From Archivesica marissinica (Eukaryota; Mollusca; Bivalvia; Venerida; Vesicomyidae): DNA of 64,000 nt. Where the stretch lies: assembly GCA_014843695.1 (NCBI GenBank), contig CM026400.1:34242435-34306434 (forward strand), in the 5' to 3' direction. This document shows, piece after piece, positions 33,866-46,373 of this stretch (position 1 is the stretch's first letter; every line of letters starts with the position of its first letter). Position numbers and translations under genes: made by a program. A model generated the notes under the pieces. It made no database searches and was not told the origin of the DNA. It saw only the letters and a program-made list of their open reading frames with translations.

Positions 33866-35325
33866 CAGAAGATGATTTACGTTTATTTATTGTCGCTACT
33901 GGTTACCCATATGAGCGACGCTCCACAACAGAAGATGATTTACGTTTATTTATCGTCGCTACTGGTTACCCATATGAGCGACGCTCCACAACAGAAGATG
34001 ATTTACGTTTATTTATCGTCGCTACTGGTTACCCATATGAGCGACGCTCCACAACAGAAGATGATTTACGTTTATTTATCGCTCGCTACTGGTTACCCAT
34101 ATGAGCGACGCTCCACAACAGAGGATTATTTACGTTTATTTATCGTCGCTACTGGTTACCCATATGAGCGACACTCCACAACAGAAGATGATTTACGTTT
34201 ATTTATCGTCGCTACTGGTTACCCATATGAGCGACGCTCCACAACAGAAGATGATTTACGTTTATTTATCGTCGCTACTGGTTACCCATATGAGCGACGC
34301 TCCACAACAGAAGATGGTTTACGTTTATTTATCGTCGCTACTGGTTACCCATATGAGCGACGCTCCACAACAGAAGATGATTTACGTTTATTTATCGTCG
34401 CTACTGGTTACCCATATGAGCGACGCTCCACAACAGAAGATGATTTACGCTTATTTATCATCGCTACTGGTTACCCATGAGTGACGCTCCACAACAGAAG
34501 ATGATTTACGTTTATTTATCGTCGCTACTGGTTACCCATATGAGCGACGCTCCACAACAGAAGATGATTTACGTTTATTTATCGTCGCTACTGGTTACCC
34601 ATATGAGCGACGCTCCACAACAGAAGATGATTTACGTTTATTTATCGTCGCTACTGGTTACCCATATGAGCGACGCTCCACAACAGAAGATGATTTACGT
34701 TTATTTATCGCTCGCTACTGGTTACCCATATGAGCGACGCTCCACAACAGAGGATTATTTACGTTTATTTATCGTCGCTACTGGTTACCCATATGAGCGA
34801 CACTCCACAACAGAAGATGATTTACGTTTATTTATCATCGCTACTGGTTACCCATATGAGCGACGCTCCACAACAGAAGATGATTTACGTTTATTTATCG
34901 TCGCTACTGGTTACCCATATGAGCGACGCTCCACAACAGAAGATGGTTTACGTTTATTTATCGTCGCTACTGGTTACCCATATGAGCGACGCTCCACAAC
35001 AGAAGATGATTTACGTTTATTTATCGTCGCTACTGGTTACCCATATGAGCGACGCTCCACAACAGAAGATGATTTACGTTTATTTATCGTCGCTACTGGT
35101 TACCCATATGAGCGACGCTCCACAACAGAAGATGATTTACGCTTATTTATCGTCGCTACTGGTTACCCATGAGTGACGCTCCACAACAGAAGATGATTTA
35201 CGTTTATTTATCGTCGCTACTGGTTACCCATATGAGCGACGCTCCACAACAGAAGATGATTTACGTTTATTTATCGTCGCTACTGGTTACCCATATGAGC
35301 GACGCTCCACAACAGAAGATGCCAG
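33866..35325 (+). repeat. 63-bp minisatellite derived from a SINE-C tail
   Basis: About 23 copies of a unit containing GATGATTTACGTTTATTTAT, CGTCGCTACTGGTTACCCAT and ATGAGCGACGCTCCACAACA. The same TTTACGTTTATTTATCGTCG / CATATGAGCGAC string is the 3' tail of SINE-C. Rare variants recur at 34080/34709 and 34477/35169 (offsets 629 and 692 bp), showing duplication of 10-11-unit blocks. It starts about 100 bp after the NFKBIL1 stop, so it may be in the 3' UTR. Open frames here are artefacts. Confidence 0.92.
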
Positions 35326-35384
35326 TTATACATTTTATCTCCGTACTGCTGATAAGCAATTGGTAATCATAGCAGTTTTAAGTT

Positions 35385-35578
35385 TCATGATTAAGGTCGC
35401 TGACTTGTATACCACTGTAACCTATCATCACTGATGGTCACAAGCTTGGTGCACCCAAGTACTGGTTAACCGCTGGAGCCTGCCCAGGAAAGGTGTTGTT
35501 AGGTAAACTGCCCGTCGGCGATATAGCCCAAAATGGTGCCGATGCAGGCGTAAAACCCAAAATATAACATAACATAAG
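35385..35578 (+). repeat. SINE-D copy with internal deletion
   Basis: Shares GGTCGCTGACTTGTATACCA and GTGCACCCAAGTACTGGTTA with the 30257 copy but lacks the B-box-to-body part. It ends AACCCAAAATATAACATAAC. Confidence 0.82.
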
Positions 35579-35738
35579 TTTCATGTATTTTATAAACAAA
35601 TTGTTTGCAGATTTAGATCTGCTAACATTTACTCCACAACATAACATATCAATTACACATTGTATCAGCATACTGCTTATAAACAATAGGCACACTGTAC
35701 TACATGCTCAATATCTATGGGAATAGATACTGATAACA

Positions 35739-36027
35739 TGTGTGTTTTACGTTTATTTATCGTCGCTACCGGTTGCCCATATGAGCGACACCTCCTGAAG
35801 AGATTAGTCATTTTAGATTTTGGAGGATAGTGCAATGATACAGACAGATACCCATTCCAGAGTCTCCTCTGGTTCATTTACGTGCACAGTGTAAAGCACC
35901 GACACGAGACCTCGGTTTAACGTCCCATCTGAAAGACTTAATTTTATTAAAGTCAGACGGGGGATTGAACCTGCGATCCCTGGATTACCAGTCCAGCATG
36001 TTACCACTTGACTATAGATCCGTCTGT
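35739..36027 (-). repeat. SINE-C, full length with 12-bp target duplication
   Basis: Read on the minus strand: tRNA-Thr-like head (CTGGACTGGTAATCCAG, GGTTCAATCCCCC), body (CGAGGTCTCGTGTCGGTGC) and tail (CATATGGGCAACCGGTAGCG, then ACGATAAATAAACGTAAAAC). It is flanked by ATACTGATAACA at 35727-35738 and 36028-36039. Confidence 0.92.
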
Positions 36028-36089
36028 ATACTGATAACAGTGTGGTATGACAGCTATATGTGGCAGGTGATAAAGGACTAATAGGATGA

Positions 36090-36294
36090 TTAGTGTGTGT
36101 TTTACGTTTATTTATCGTCGCTACCGGTTGCCCATATGAGCGACGCCTCCTGAAGAGATTAGTCATTTTAGATTTTTGGAGGATAGTGCAATTATACAGA
36201 CCTATTCCAGAGTCTCCTCTGGTTCTTTTACGTGCACGGTGTAAACCACCGACACGAGACCTCGGTTTAAAGTCCCATCTGAAAGACTGTTAAT
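36090..36294 (-). repeat. SINE-C, 5' truncated
   Basis: Tail and body present; the tRNA-like head is missing (ends GAAAGACTGTTAATTTTATT). An AATAAA on the minus strand at about 36295-36300 could serve as a distant poly(A) signal for the sulfotransferase gene. Confidence 0.85.
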
Positions 36295-36407
36295 TTTATT
36301 ATAAAACAATTCTAACTTACATGTATGACAAAAATGTGATGAAAGTTTGGGTCAATAGAGGTAAACATGTAGGACATTGTTGAGCTAAATGCAACAGCCA
36401 ATCTTAA

Positions 36408-36640
36408 CCCATTCAACACCAAGTAGCTCACATGGACTGGTCCAGGCTATTCATAAACCAATAAATGAATCAGAAAATCACATTTGGACAAGTTCATTTA
36501 TCAAAATGGGTAATTATGTCTAAAAATAGTCATATCACTGGCAAAAAGTGCAAATCCTGATGAGATGGCTCGTCACGAGCCGGCTCATCTGGATCTACAC
36601 TTTTTGTAAGCCTATTTAGAGGTCTGTGGTGTTGAAATGG
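36408..36640. mobile_element. piggyBac-like MITE
   Basis: About 233 bp with inverted ends CCCATTCAACACCA and TGGTGTTGAAATGG, flanked on both sides by TTAA (36404-36407 and 36641-36644). CCC-type ends and TTAA targets are the piggyBac signature. An internal CGAGCCGGCTCAT palindrome is present. There is no coding capacity. It lies 70 bp 3' of the sulfotransferase stop. Confidence 0.82.
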
Positions 36641-36710
36641 TTAAAGGGGGATACCCAAATGTTCATACGTTGTCAAAACTTTATACATGTACGTTAGGTG
36701 TGTAGTATTT

Positions 36711-37524
36711 CTAGATAAACGATGTAGTGTTTGGAGTTTTTAGTGTCGGGAGGAAGTGATTGCGTACATCGGTAACTGATGTGAGTCGTTGGTAACCTAT
36801 GAAGTCGTATACACTTGCGCAGTGTTTATCAATCGTCTCCACGTATTCAAATTTGATATAATCACGCCACTTGTATGCAGATTTTGTTGAATTTTCCCGA
36901 ATACTTCCAAAGTTGTTGCGACTTTTACGACCCCCCATGGTTAGTCTCGTGATGTACTTCGTCATGTACTGGTAATGCGGCATACGAGTGAAATTGTATA
37001 ATTTATCAGCAGTTTTTAATGGACTTTCAGCCAAATTTTCGTAGAGTAGCATTTTCGCACGATCGGGATGGAAAGAATTCAGTTGTAGTGTAGAATTGAT
37101 GTCGTCTGCAACACGTTCGCAAAAGTTCTGCGACATACTTCCTATTTGATCCCATGTGGAATTATTTACTTTGATTTGTGAAGATAGAGACCCACGTGGG
37201 TCCCGGATTAAATGCACAACTTGCAGTCTGGGGTATATATCAAACACAGATTTCACCACCCGCATTGGCAATCGAATGAATTTAAATATTCTATATTTAG
37301 CTTTTTTGCACATATCTATTGCCATTGGTAGGCATTCCCGTAGAGTTCGTACTGTACGAGGCTTTGGTCGCCAGCACTGGTAGAATTTTTTCATAGTACG
37401 GCTGTACTCCATGTGAAAGTTATCCGATAGAGAATGTACATCCAGTTCTTTAAATCTACATTCCAACCATTTCTGTAACTCAGATCTCAACAGGTCATCA
37501 GTTATATTTTCCGACTGTAGTTTT
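36711..37524 (-). CDS. Sulfotransferase exon 3 (3'-PSB, stop)
   Basis: Acceptor ATCCTTTTCAG|AAAACTAC completes the split arginine. Encodes KLQSENITDD, then the catalytic C-terminal half with LIRDPRGS, MLLYENLAESP and the C-terminal WRDYIKFEYVETIDKHCASV region. Confidence 0.94.
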
Positions 37525-40500
37525 CTGAAAAGGATAAAAACAGGATTAGTATTTCATGCAAATGTAGTGGAATGTGACGTGTATGATACAGGTGTAGGAT
37601 ATACCATTTGTACATGGCTGTAGGTTCAAATCCCACTGGTGGTGTTGAATGATTTCATGTGGGATAGCAGGAGGTCGGTGGTTCTATGTGGGTGCCAATC
37701 CATGCCAAAACTACTGCTCCGATGGTCACCCAGGGTTTTCCTCCACCAGTAATAGCTGGAGAGTTCACCCACCTGGGGTCTTCCTCCATCAGTAATAGCT
37801 GGAGAGTTCACCCACCCAGGCTCTTCCTCCACCAGTAATAGCTGGAGAGTTCACCCACCCGGGGTCTTCCTCCACCAATAATAGCTGGAGAGTTCACCCA
37901 GGCTCTTCCTCCACCAGTAATAGCTGGAGAGTTCACCCAGGCTCTTCCTCCACCAGTAATAGCTGGAGAGTTCACCCACCCGGGGCTCTTCCTCCACCAG
38001 TAATAGCTGTAGATTTCACCCACCAGGGGTCTTCCTCCACCAGTAATAGCTGTAGAGTTCACCCAGGCTCTTCCTCCACCAGTAATAGCTGTAGAGTTCA
38101 CCCACCCGGGGCTCTTCCTCCACCAATAATAGCTGTAGAGTTCACCCACCCGGGGCTCTTCCTCCACCAATAATAGCTGGAGAGTTCACCCACCCGGGGC
38201 TCTTCCTCCACCAGTAATAGCTGGAGAGTTCACCCACCCGGGGTCTTCCTCCACCAGTAATAGCTGTAGAGTTCACCCACCTGGGGTTTTCCTCCACCAG
38301 TAATAGCTGGAGAGTTCACCCACATGGGGTTTTCCTCCACCCGTAATAGCTGGAGAGTTCACCCATCTGGGGTTTTCCTCCACCAGTAATAGCTGGAGAG
38401 TTCACCCACCTGGGTTCTTCCTCCACCAGTAATAGCTGTAGAGTTCACCCAGGCTCTTCCTCCACCAGTAATAGCTGGAGAGTTCACCCACCCGGGGTCT
38501 TCCTCCACCAATAATAGCTGTAGAGTTCACCCAGGCTCTTCCTCCACCAGTAATAGCTGTAGAGTTCACCCACCAGGGGTCTTCCTCCACCAGTAATAGC
38601 TGGAGAGTTCACCCACCAGGGCTCTTCCTCCACCAGTAATAGCTGTAGAGTTCACCCACCAGGGGTCTTCCTCCACCAGTAATAGCTGTAGAGTTCACCC
38701 ACCCGGGGCTCTTCCTCCACCAGTAATAGCTGGAGAGTTCACCCACCCGGGGCTCTTCCTCCACCAGTAATAGCTGTAGAGTTCACCCACCAGGGGTCTT
38801 CCTCCACCAGTAATAGCTGGAGAGTTCACCCACCTGGGGTCTTGCTCCACCAGTAATAGCTGTAGAGTTCACCCACCCGGGGTCTTCCTCCACCAGTAAT
38901 AGCTGGAGAGTTCACCCACCCGGGGCTCTTCCTCCACCAGTAATAGCTGTAGAGTTCACCCTCCCAGGGTCTTCCTCCACCAGTAATAGCTGTAGAGTTC
39001 ACCCACCCGGGGTCTTCCTCCACCAGTAATAGCTGGAGAGTTCACCCACCCGGGGCTCTTCCTCCACCAATAATAGCTGGAGAGTTCACCCACCCGGGGC
39101 TCTTCCTCCACCAGTAATAGCTGTAGAGTTCACCCACCTGGGGTTTTCCTCCACCAGTAATAGCTGGGGAGTTCACCCACCTGGGGTTTTCCTCCACCAG
39201 TAATAGCTGGAGAGTTCACCCATCTGGGGTTTTCCTCCACCAGTAATAGCTGAAGAGTTCACCCACCTGGGTTCTTCCTTCACCAGTAATAGCTGTAGAG
39301 TTCACCCAGGCTCTTCCTCCACCAGTAATAGCTGGAGAGTTCACCCACCCAGGGTCTTCCTCCACCAATAATAGCTGTAGAGTTCACCCAGGCTCTTCCT
39401 CCACCAGTAATAGCTGTAGAGTTCACCCACCAGGGGTCTTCCTCCACCAGTAATAGCTGTAGAGTTCACCCACCTGGGGTTTTCCTCCACCAGTAATAGC
39501 TGGAGAGTTCACCCACCTGGGGTTTTCCTCCACCAGTAATAGCTGGAGAGTTCACCCATCTGGGGTTTTCCTCCACCAGTAATAGCTGGAGAGTTCACCC
39601 ACCTGGGTTCTTCCTCCACCTGTAATAGCTGTAGAGTTCACCCAGGCTCTTCCTCCACCAGTAATAGCTGGAGAGTTCACCCACCTGGGTTCTTCCTCCA
39701 CCAGTAATAGCTGTAGAGTTCACCCAGGCTCTTCCTCCACCAGTAATAGCTGGAGAGTTCACCCACCTGGGGTCTTCCTCCACCAATAATAGCTGTAGAG
39801 TTCACCCAGGCTCTTCCTCCACCAGTAATAGCTGGAGAGTTCACCCACCAGGGGTCTTCCTCCACCAGTAATAGCTGGAGAGTTCACCCACCCGGGGCTC
39901 TTCCTCCACCAGTAATAGCTGGAGAGTTCACCCACCTGGGGTCTTCCTCCACCAATAATAGCTGTAGAGTTCACCCAGGCTCTTCCTCCACCAGTAATAG
40001 CTGGAGAGTTCACCCACCAGGGGTCTTCCTCCACCAGTAATAGCTGGAGAGTTCACCCACCTGGGCTCTTCCTCCACCAGTAATAGCTGTAGAGTTCACC
40101 CACCAGGGGTCTTCCTCCACCAGTAATAGCTGGAGAGTTCACCCACCTGGGGTCTTGCTCCACCAGTAATAGCTGTAGAGTTCACCCACCCGGGGTCTTC
40201 CTCCACCAGTAATAGCTGGAGAGTTCACCCACCCGGGGCTCTTCCTCCACCAGTAATAGCTGTAGAGTTCACCCTCCCAGGGTCTTCCTCCACCAGTAAT
40301 AGCTGTAGAGTTCACCCACCCGGGGTCTTCCTCCACCAGTAATAGCTGGAGAGTTCACCCACCCGGGGCTCTTCCTCCACCAATAATAGCTGGAGAGTTC
40401 ACCCACCCGGGGCTCTTCCTCCACCAGTAATAGCTGTAGAGTTCACCCACCTCGGGTTTTCCTCCACCAGTAATAGCTGGGGAGTTCACCCACCTGGGGT

Positions 40501-43500
40501 TTTCCTCCACCAGTAATAGCTGGAGAGTTCACCCATCTGGGGTTTTCCTCCACCAGTAATAGCTGAAGAGTTCACCCACCTGGGTTCTTCCTTCACCAGT
40601 AATAGCTGTAGAGTTCACCCAGGCTCTTCCTCCACCAGTAATAGCTGGAGAGTTCACCCACCCAGGGTCTTCCTCCACCAATAATAGCTGTAGAGTTCAC
40701 CCAGGCTCTTCCTCCACCAGTAATAGCTGTAGAGTTCACCCACCAGGGGTCTTCCTCCACCAGTAATAGCTGTAGAGTTCACCCACCTGGGGTTTTCCTC
40801 CACCAGTAATAGCTGGAGAGTTCACCCACCTGGGGTTTTCCTCCACCAGTAATAGCTGGAGAGTTCACCCATCTGGGGTTTTCCTCCACCAGTAATAGCT
40901 GGAGAGTTCACCCACCTGGGTTCTTCCTCCACCTGTAATAGCTGTAGAGTTCACCCAGGCTCTTCCTCCACCAGTAATAGCTGGAGAGTTCACCCACCTG
41001 GGTTCTTCCTCCACCAGTAATAGCTGTAGAGTTCACCCAGGCTCTTCCTCCACCAGTAATAGCTGGAGAGTTCACCCACCTGGGGTCTTCCTCCACCAAT
41101 AATAGCTGTAGAGTTCACCCAGGCTCTTCCTCCACCAGTAATAGCTGGAGAGTTCACCCACCCGGGGCTCTTCCTCCACCAGTAATAGCTGGAGAGTTCA
41201 CCCACCCGGGGCTCTTCCTCCACCAGTAATAGCTGGAGAGTTCACACACCTGGGGCTCTTCCTCCACCAGTAATAGCTGTAGAGTTCACCCACCAGGGGT
41301 CTTCCTCCACCAGTAATAGCTGGAGAGTTCACCCACCTGGGGTCTTGCTCCACCAGTAATAGCTGTAGAGTTCACCCACCCGGGGTCTTCCTCCACCAGT
41401 AATAGCTGGAGAGTTCACCCCCGGGGCTCTTCCTCCACCAGTAATAGCTGTATAGTTCACCCACCCAGGGTCTTCCTCCACCAGTAATAGCTGTAGAGTT
41501 CACCCACCCGGGGTCTTCCTCCACCAGTAATAGCTGGAGAGTTCACCCACCCGGGGCTCTTCCTCCACCAATAATAGCTGGAGAGTTCACCCACCCGGGG
41601 CTCTTCCTCCACCAGTAATAGCTGTAGAGTTCACCCACCTGGGGTTTTCCTCCACCAGTAATAGCTGGAGAGTTCACCCACCTGGGGTTTTCCTCCACCA
41701 GTAATAGCTGGAGAGTTCACCCATCTGGGGTTTTCCTCCACCAGTAATAGCTGGAGAGTTCACCCACCTGGGTTCTTCCTTCACCAGTAATAGCTGTAGA
41801 GTTCACCCAGGCTCTTCCTCCACCAGTAATAGCTGGAGAGTTCACCCACCCAGGGTCTTCCTCCACCAATAATAGCTGTAGAGTTCACCCAGGCTCTTCC
41901 TCCACCAGTAATAGCTGTAGAGTTCACCCACCAGGGGTCTTCCTCCACCAGTAATAGCTGTAGAGTTCACCCACCTGGGGTTTTCCTCCACCAGTAATAG
42001 CTGGAGAGTTCACCCACCTGGGGTTTTCCTCCACCAGTAATAGCTGGAGAGTTCACCCATCTGGGGTTTTCCTCCACCAGTAATAGCTGGAGAGTTCACC
42101 CACCTGGGTTCTTCCTCCACCTGTAATAGCTGTAGAGTTCACCCAGGCTCTTCCTCCACCAGTAATAGCTGGAGAGTTCACCCACCTGGGTTCTTCCTCC
42201 ACCAGTAATAGCTGTAGAGTTCACCCAGGCTCTTCCTCCACCAGTAATAGCTGGAGAGTTCACCCACCTGGGGTCTTCCTCCACCAATAATAGCTGTAGA
42301 GTTCACCCAGGCTCTTCCTCCACCAGTAATAGCTGGAGAGTTCACCCACCCGGGGTCTTCCTCCACCAATAATAGCTGTAGAGTTCACCCAGGCTCTTCC
42401 TCCACCAGTAATAGCTGTAGAGTTCACCCACCAGGGGCTCTTCCTCCACCAGTAATAGCTGTAGAGTTCACCCACCTGGGGTTTTCCTCCACCAGTAATA
42501 GCTGGAGAGTTCACCCACCTGGGGTTTTCCTCCACCAGTAATAGCTGGAGAGTTCACCCATCTGGGGTTTTCCTCCACCAGTAATAGCTGGAGAGTTCAC
42601 CCACCTGGGTTCTTCCTTCACCAGTAATAGCTGTAGAGTTCACCCATGCTCTTCCTCCACCAGTAATAGCTGGAGAGTTCACCCACCCAGGGTCTTCCTC
42701 CACCAATAATAGCTGTATAGTTCACCCAGGCTCTTCCTCCACCAGTAATAGCTGTAGAGTTCACCCACCAGGGGTCTTCCTCCACCAGTAATAGCTGTAG
42801 AGTTCACCCACCTGGGGTTTTCCTCCACCAGTAATAGCTGGAGAGTTCACCCACCTGGGGTTTTCCTCCACCAGTAATAGCTGGAGAGTTCACCCATCTG
42901 GGGTTTTCCTCCACCAGTAATAGCTGGAGAGTTCACCCACCTGGGTTCTTCCTCCACCTGTAATAGCTGTAGAGTTCACCCAGGCTCTTCCTCCACCAGT
43001 AATAGCTGGAGAGTTCACCCACCTGGGTTCTTCCTCCACCAGTAATAGCTGTAGAGTTCACCCAGGCTCTTCCTCCACCAGTAATAGCTGGAGAGTTCAC
43101 CCACCTGGGGTCTTCCTCCACCAATAATAGCTGTAGAGTTCACCCAGGCTCTTCCTCCACCAGTAATAGCTGGAGAGTTCACCCACCCGGGGTCTTCCTC
43201 CACCAATAATAGCTGTAGAGTTCACCCAGGCTCTTCCTCCACCAGTAATAGCTGTAGAGTTCACCCACCAGGGGTCTTCCTCCACCAGTAATAGCTGGAG
43301 AGTTCACCCACCAGGGCTCTTCCTCCACCAGTAATAGCTGTAGAGTTCACCCACCAGGGGTCTTCCTCCACCAGTAATAGCTGTAGAGTTCACCCACCCG
43401 GGGCTCTTCCTCCACCAGTAATAGCTGGAGAGTTCACCCACCCGGGGCTCTTCCTCCACCAGTAATAGCTGGAGAGTTCACCCACCTGGGGCTCTTCCTC

Positions 43501-46373
43501 CACCAGTAATAGCTGGAGAGTTCACCCACCCGGGGCTCTTCCTCCACCAGTAATAGCTGGAGAGTTCACCCACCCGGGGCTCTTCCTCCACCAGTAATAG
43601 CTGTAGAGTTCACCCACCTGGGGTTTTCCTCTACCAGTAATAGCTGGAGAGTTCACCCACCTGGGGTTTTCCTCCACCAGTAATAGCTGAAGAGTTCACC
43701 CATCTGGGGTTTTCCTCCACCAGTAATAGCTGGAGAGTTCACCCACCTGGGTTCTTCCTCCACCAGTAATAGCTGTAGAGTTCACCCAGGCTCTTCCTCC
43801 ACCAGTAATAGCTGGAGAGTTCATCCACCCAGGGTCTTCCTCCACCAATAATAGCTGTAGAGTTCACCCAGGCTCTTCCGCCACCAGTAATAGCTGTAGA
43901 GTTCACCCACCAGGGGTCTTCCTCCACCAGTAATAGCTGGAGAGTTCACCCACCAGGGCTCTTCCTCCACCAGTAATAGCTGTAGAGTTCACCCACCAGG
44001 GGTCTTCCTCCACCAGTAATAGCTGTAGAGTTCACCCACCCGGGGCTCTTCCTCCACCAGTAATAGCTGGAGAGTTCACCCACCCGGGGCTCTTCCTCCA
44101 CCAGTAATAGCTGGAGAGTTCACCCACCTGGGGCTCTTCCTCCACCAGTAATAGCTGGAGAGTTCACCCACCCGGGGTCTTCCTCCACCAGTAATAGCTG
44201 TAGAGTTCACCCACCAGGGGTCTTCCTCCACCAGTAATAGCTGGAGAGTTCACCCACCTGGGGTCTTGCTCCACCAGTAATAGCTGTAGAGTTCACCCAC
44301 CCGGGGTCTTCCTCCACCAGTAATAGCTGGAGAGTTCACCCACCCGGGGCTCTTCCTCCACCAGTAATAGCTGTAGAGTTCACCCACCCAGGGTCTTCCT
44401 CCACCAGTAATAGCTGTAGAGTTCACCCACCGGGGTCTTCCTCCACCAGTAATAGCTGGAGAGTTCACCACCCGGGGCTCTTCCTCCACCAGTAATAGCT
44501 GTAGAGTTCACCCACCCGGGGTCTTCCTCCACCAGTAATAGCTGGAGAGTTCACCCACCCGGGGCTCTTCCTCCACCAATAATAGCTGGAGAGTTCACCC
44601 ACCTGGGGCTCTTCCTCCGCCAGTAATAGCTGGAGAGTTCACCCACCTGGGGCTCTTCCTCCACCAATAATAGCTGGAGAGTTCACCCACCTGGGGCTCT
44701 TCCTCCACCAGTAATAGCTGGAGAGTTCACCCACCCGGGGTCTTCCTCCACCAGTAATAGCTGGAGAGTCGTCATATGATCTAAGCTGTTGATGACAAAA
44801 CTTGTCCATAGTCATATAAAACAAGGGGGGTGCAACGTTTAATTATGCTAATAGGACATTAACTGAGTGTCTGTGGTTTTTGAATGGCCTGTAAGTCACA
44901 AATTAAAAATAGTTGTTTACGCTAACTTACCTAACTGTCCCGTTAAGATAAAATAATGACAGGTGCTTTCGTGCTCGGAGCGCCAGGGAATGGAAGGGTT
45001 CAAACACATACATTGCTCCGGGAAAATGCTGCATTATGTCCGCAGTGAGAGTGGATCCACTACGCATGTACGAAACTATGGCAACGATGTGAGCATTTGA
45101 CCTGGGAGTTGTCGCTGTGGAGGTTGGGATATCTGGCTGGGTACTCGTAACATCGTCATCGTAATAGTTGCCCGTAGTTGTTAGAAACGAGTGGTTACGA
45201 ACACTGGACTGATTAAAGATGTTAACAAACTGAATTGTATGTCCTGCAATATAAATATGAAAACTAGGTAAGTATATCCTCCACGCCAACTTGTGGGAGA
45301 AACGGACCATGGTCCGTAGAAGAACCCTATTCATTTTGTGGGTATGTACGTCAACGGTCACGCAAAACGGATCATGGTCCGTAGAAGAACCCTATTCATT
45401 TTGTGGGTATGTACGTCAATGGTCACGCAAAACGGATCATGGTCCGTAGAAGAACCCTATTCATTTTGTGGGTATGTAGGTCAATGGTCATGCCAAATGG
45501 ATCATGGTCCGTAGAAGAACCCTATTCATTTTGTGGGTATGTAGGTCAACGGTCACGCAAAACGGATCATGGTCCGTAGAAGAACACTATTCATTTTGTG
45601 GGTATGTAGGTCAACGGTCACGCAAAACGGATCATGGTCCGTAGAAGAACCCTATTCATGTTGTGGGTATGTAGGTCAATGGTCACGCACAACGGAATAT
45701 TGTCCATAGAAGAACCCTATTCATTTGGTAGGTCAACGGTCACGCAAAACGGATCATGGTCCATAGAAGAACCCTATTCATTGTGTGGGTATGTAGGTCA
45801 ATGGTCACGCAAAACGGAACATGGTCCGTAGAAAAACCCTATTCATTTTATGGGTATGTAGGTCAACGGTCACGGGGACTTCTAAATTCAAAAACAATTT
45901 CCGCTCAGTAACTTGTCAACCATTTTTGTGTTCAGGTATATTGATCACCGTCGTGCATAATTAACATACATGTATGTCGCAAACAACAACACTTGCAGAA
46001 ATTGGACTTGTAAAGTTAGCCAGAAAACATAATCTGCCACGGTCACTAACTATCATATTCATGAAACGTAATTTCGTCATGCAGACAGTTCTTTTTATAT
46101 AGAGTATGATGTTAGAAGCATGTTTTCTTCTGGAGCACAAATGGGATGCGGGAAATTTATACTTTTCGCTTACGTGTATCCGCGAGAAAGAGCATGTAAC
46201 AAGTACTAACCATTGTGATTGTGCAAGGGTGCGTTGTTGGTGGTTAAGCTGTAGTAGACGTGTATGTGGGTGGATGTAGATCGTGGCTGTATTTGAATGT
46301 CCACACAAAAATACAATAAGATGAGAATACCCAAGCAGCACGTAAAACTTAGTGTTGTCTTTCTAACCTTCAT
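36711..46373 (-). CDS. Carbohydrate 6-O-sulfotransferase, complete
   Basis: Three exons (46211-46373, 44931-45243, 36711-37524) join in phase to 1290 nt, encoding 429 aa, a normal length for the CHST1/3-type family. A short basic cytoplasmic tail (MKVRKTTLSF) precedes a membrane anchor (residues 11-26, CCLGILILLYFCVDI), giving a type II Golgi topology. The stem is Thr/Asn-rich. The 5'-phosphosulfate loop is SYMRSGSTLTADI (RSGST at 115-119), with FPGAMYVFEPFH after it. The 3'-phosphate motif is VVHLIRDPRGSLSSQ (R266-S271). The enzyme should move sulfate from PAPS to a Gal, GalNAc or GlcNAc; which sugar cannot be told. The start is uncertain because seven tandem copies of acceptor plus ATG precede it. 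Intron 2 holds a 7-kb minisatellite. Confidence 0.92.
37640..44780 (+). repeat. ~41-bp minisatellite, 7 kb, with higher-order repeats
   Basis: Units of 39-44 bp (TCTTCCTCCACCAGTAATAG, CTGGAGAGTTCACCCACC plus a GGGG variant) run from about 37735 to 44770. Identical blocks recur at offsets of 1313 bp (38826/40139, 39595/40908), then 1188 bp (40908/42096) and 837 bp (42096/42933), so unit blocks duplicated as larger segments. The left flank (CAGGAGGTCGGTGGTTCTAT, CTGCTCCGATGGTCACCCAG) and right end (AGTCGTCATATGATCTAAGC) match the dispersed element at 22.8-23.1 kb. It lies entirely in sulfotransferase intron 2. Confidence 0.96.
44931..45243 (-). CDS. Sulfotransferase exon 2 (5'-PSB)
   Basis: Acceptor TTTATATTGCAG|GACAT; donor GACAGTTAG|GTAAGT. 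Carries the stem (FNQSSVRNHS) and the PAPS-binding loop. Enters with phase 1 and leaves with phase 2. Confidence 0.93.
45295..45872 (+). repeat. ~65-bp minisatellite
   Basis: About nine copies of GGTCCGTAGAAGAACCCTAT, TCATTTTGTGGGTATGTAGG, TCAACGGTCACGCAAAACGG, ATCAT. The first unit has a perfect palindrome, CGGACCATGGTCCG; later ones carry one mismatch. It lies in sulfotransferase intron 1, ending about 50 bp from exon 2. Confidence 0.93.
46211..46373 (-). CDS. Sulfotransferase exon 1 (membrane anchor)
   Basis: From the gene-proximal ATG. Encodes MKVRKTTLSF, the anchor and stem start, ending N plus one base of a glycine codon. Donor CACAATG|GTTAGTAC. The frame stays open upstream through six more 57-bp copies to about 46736, so longer N-termini are possible. 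Confidence 0.82.

Noticed and set aside
45961..46341. 126-codon minus-strand frame starting MLLGYSHLIVFLCG as an alternative exon 1 of the sulfotransferase
   Set aside because: It gives phase 2 at the donor, which would put a stop soon after the exon 2 junction. The other frame gives phase 1 and joins exon 2 correctly.
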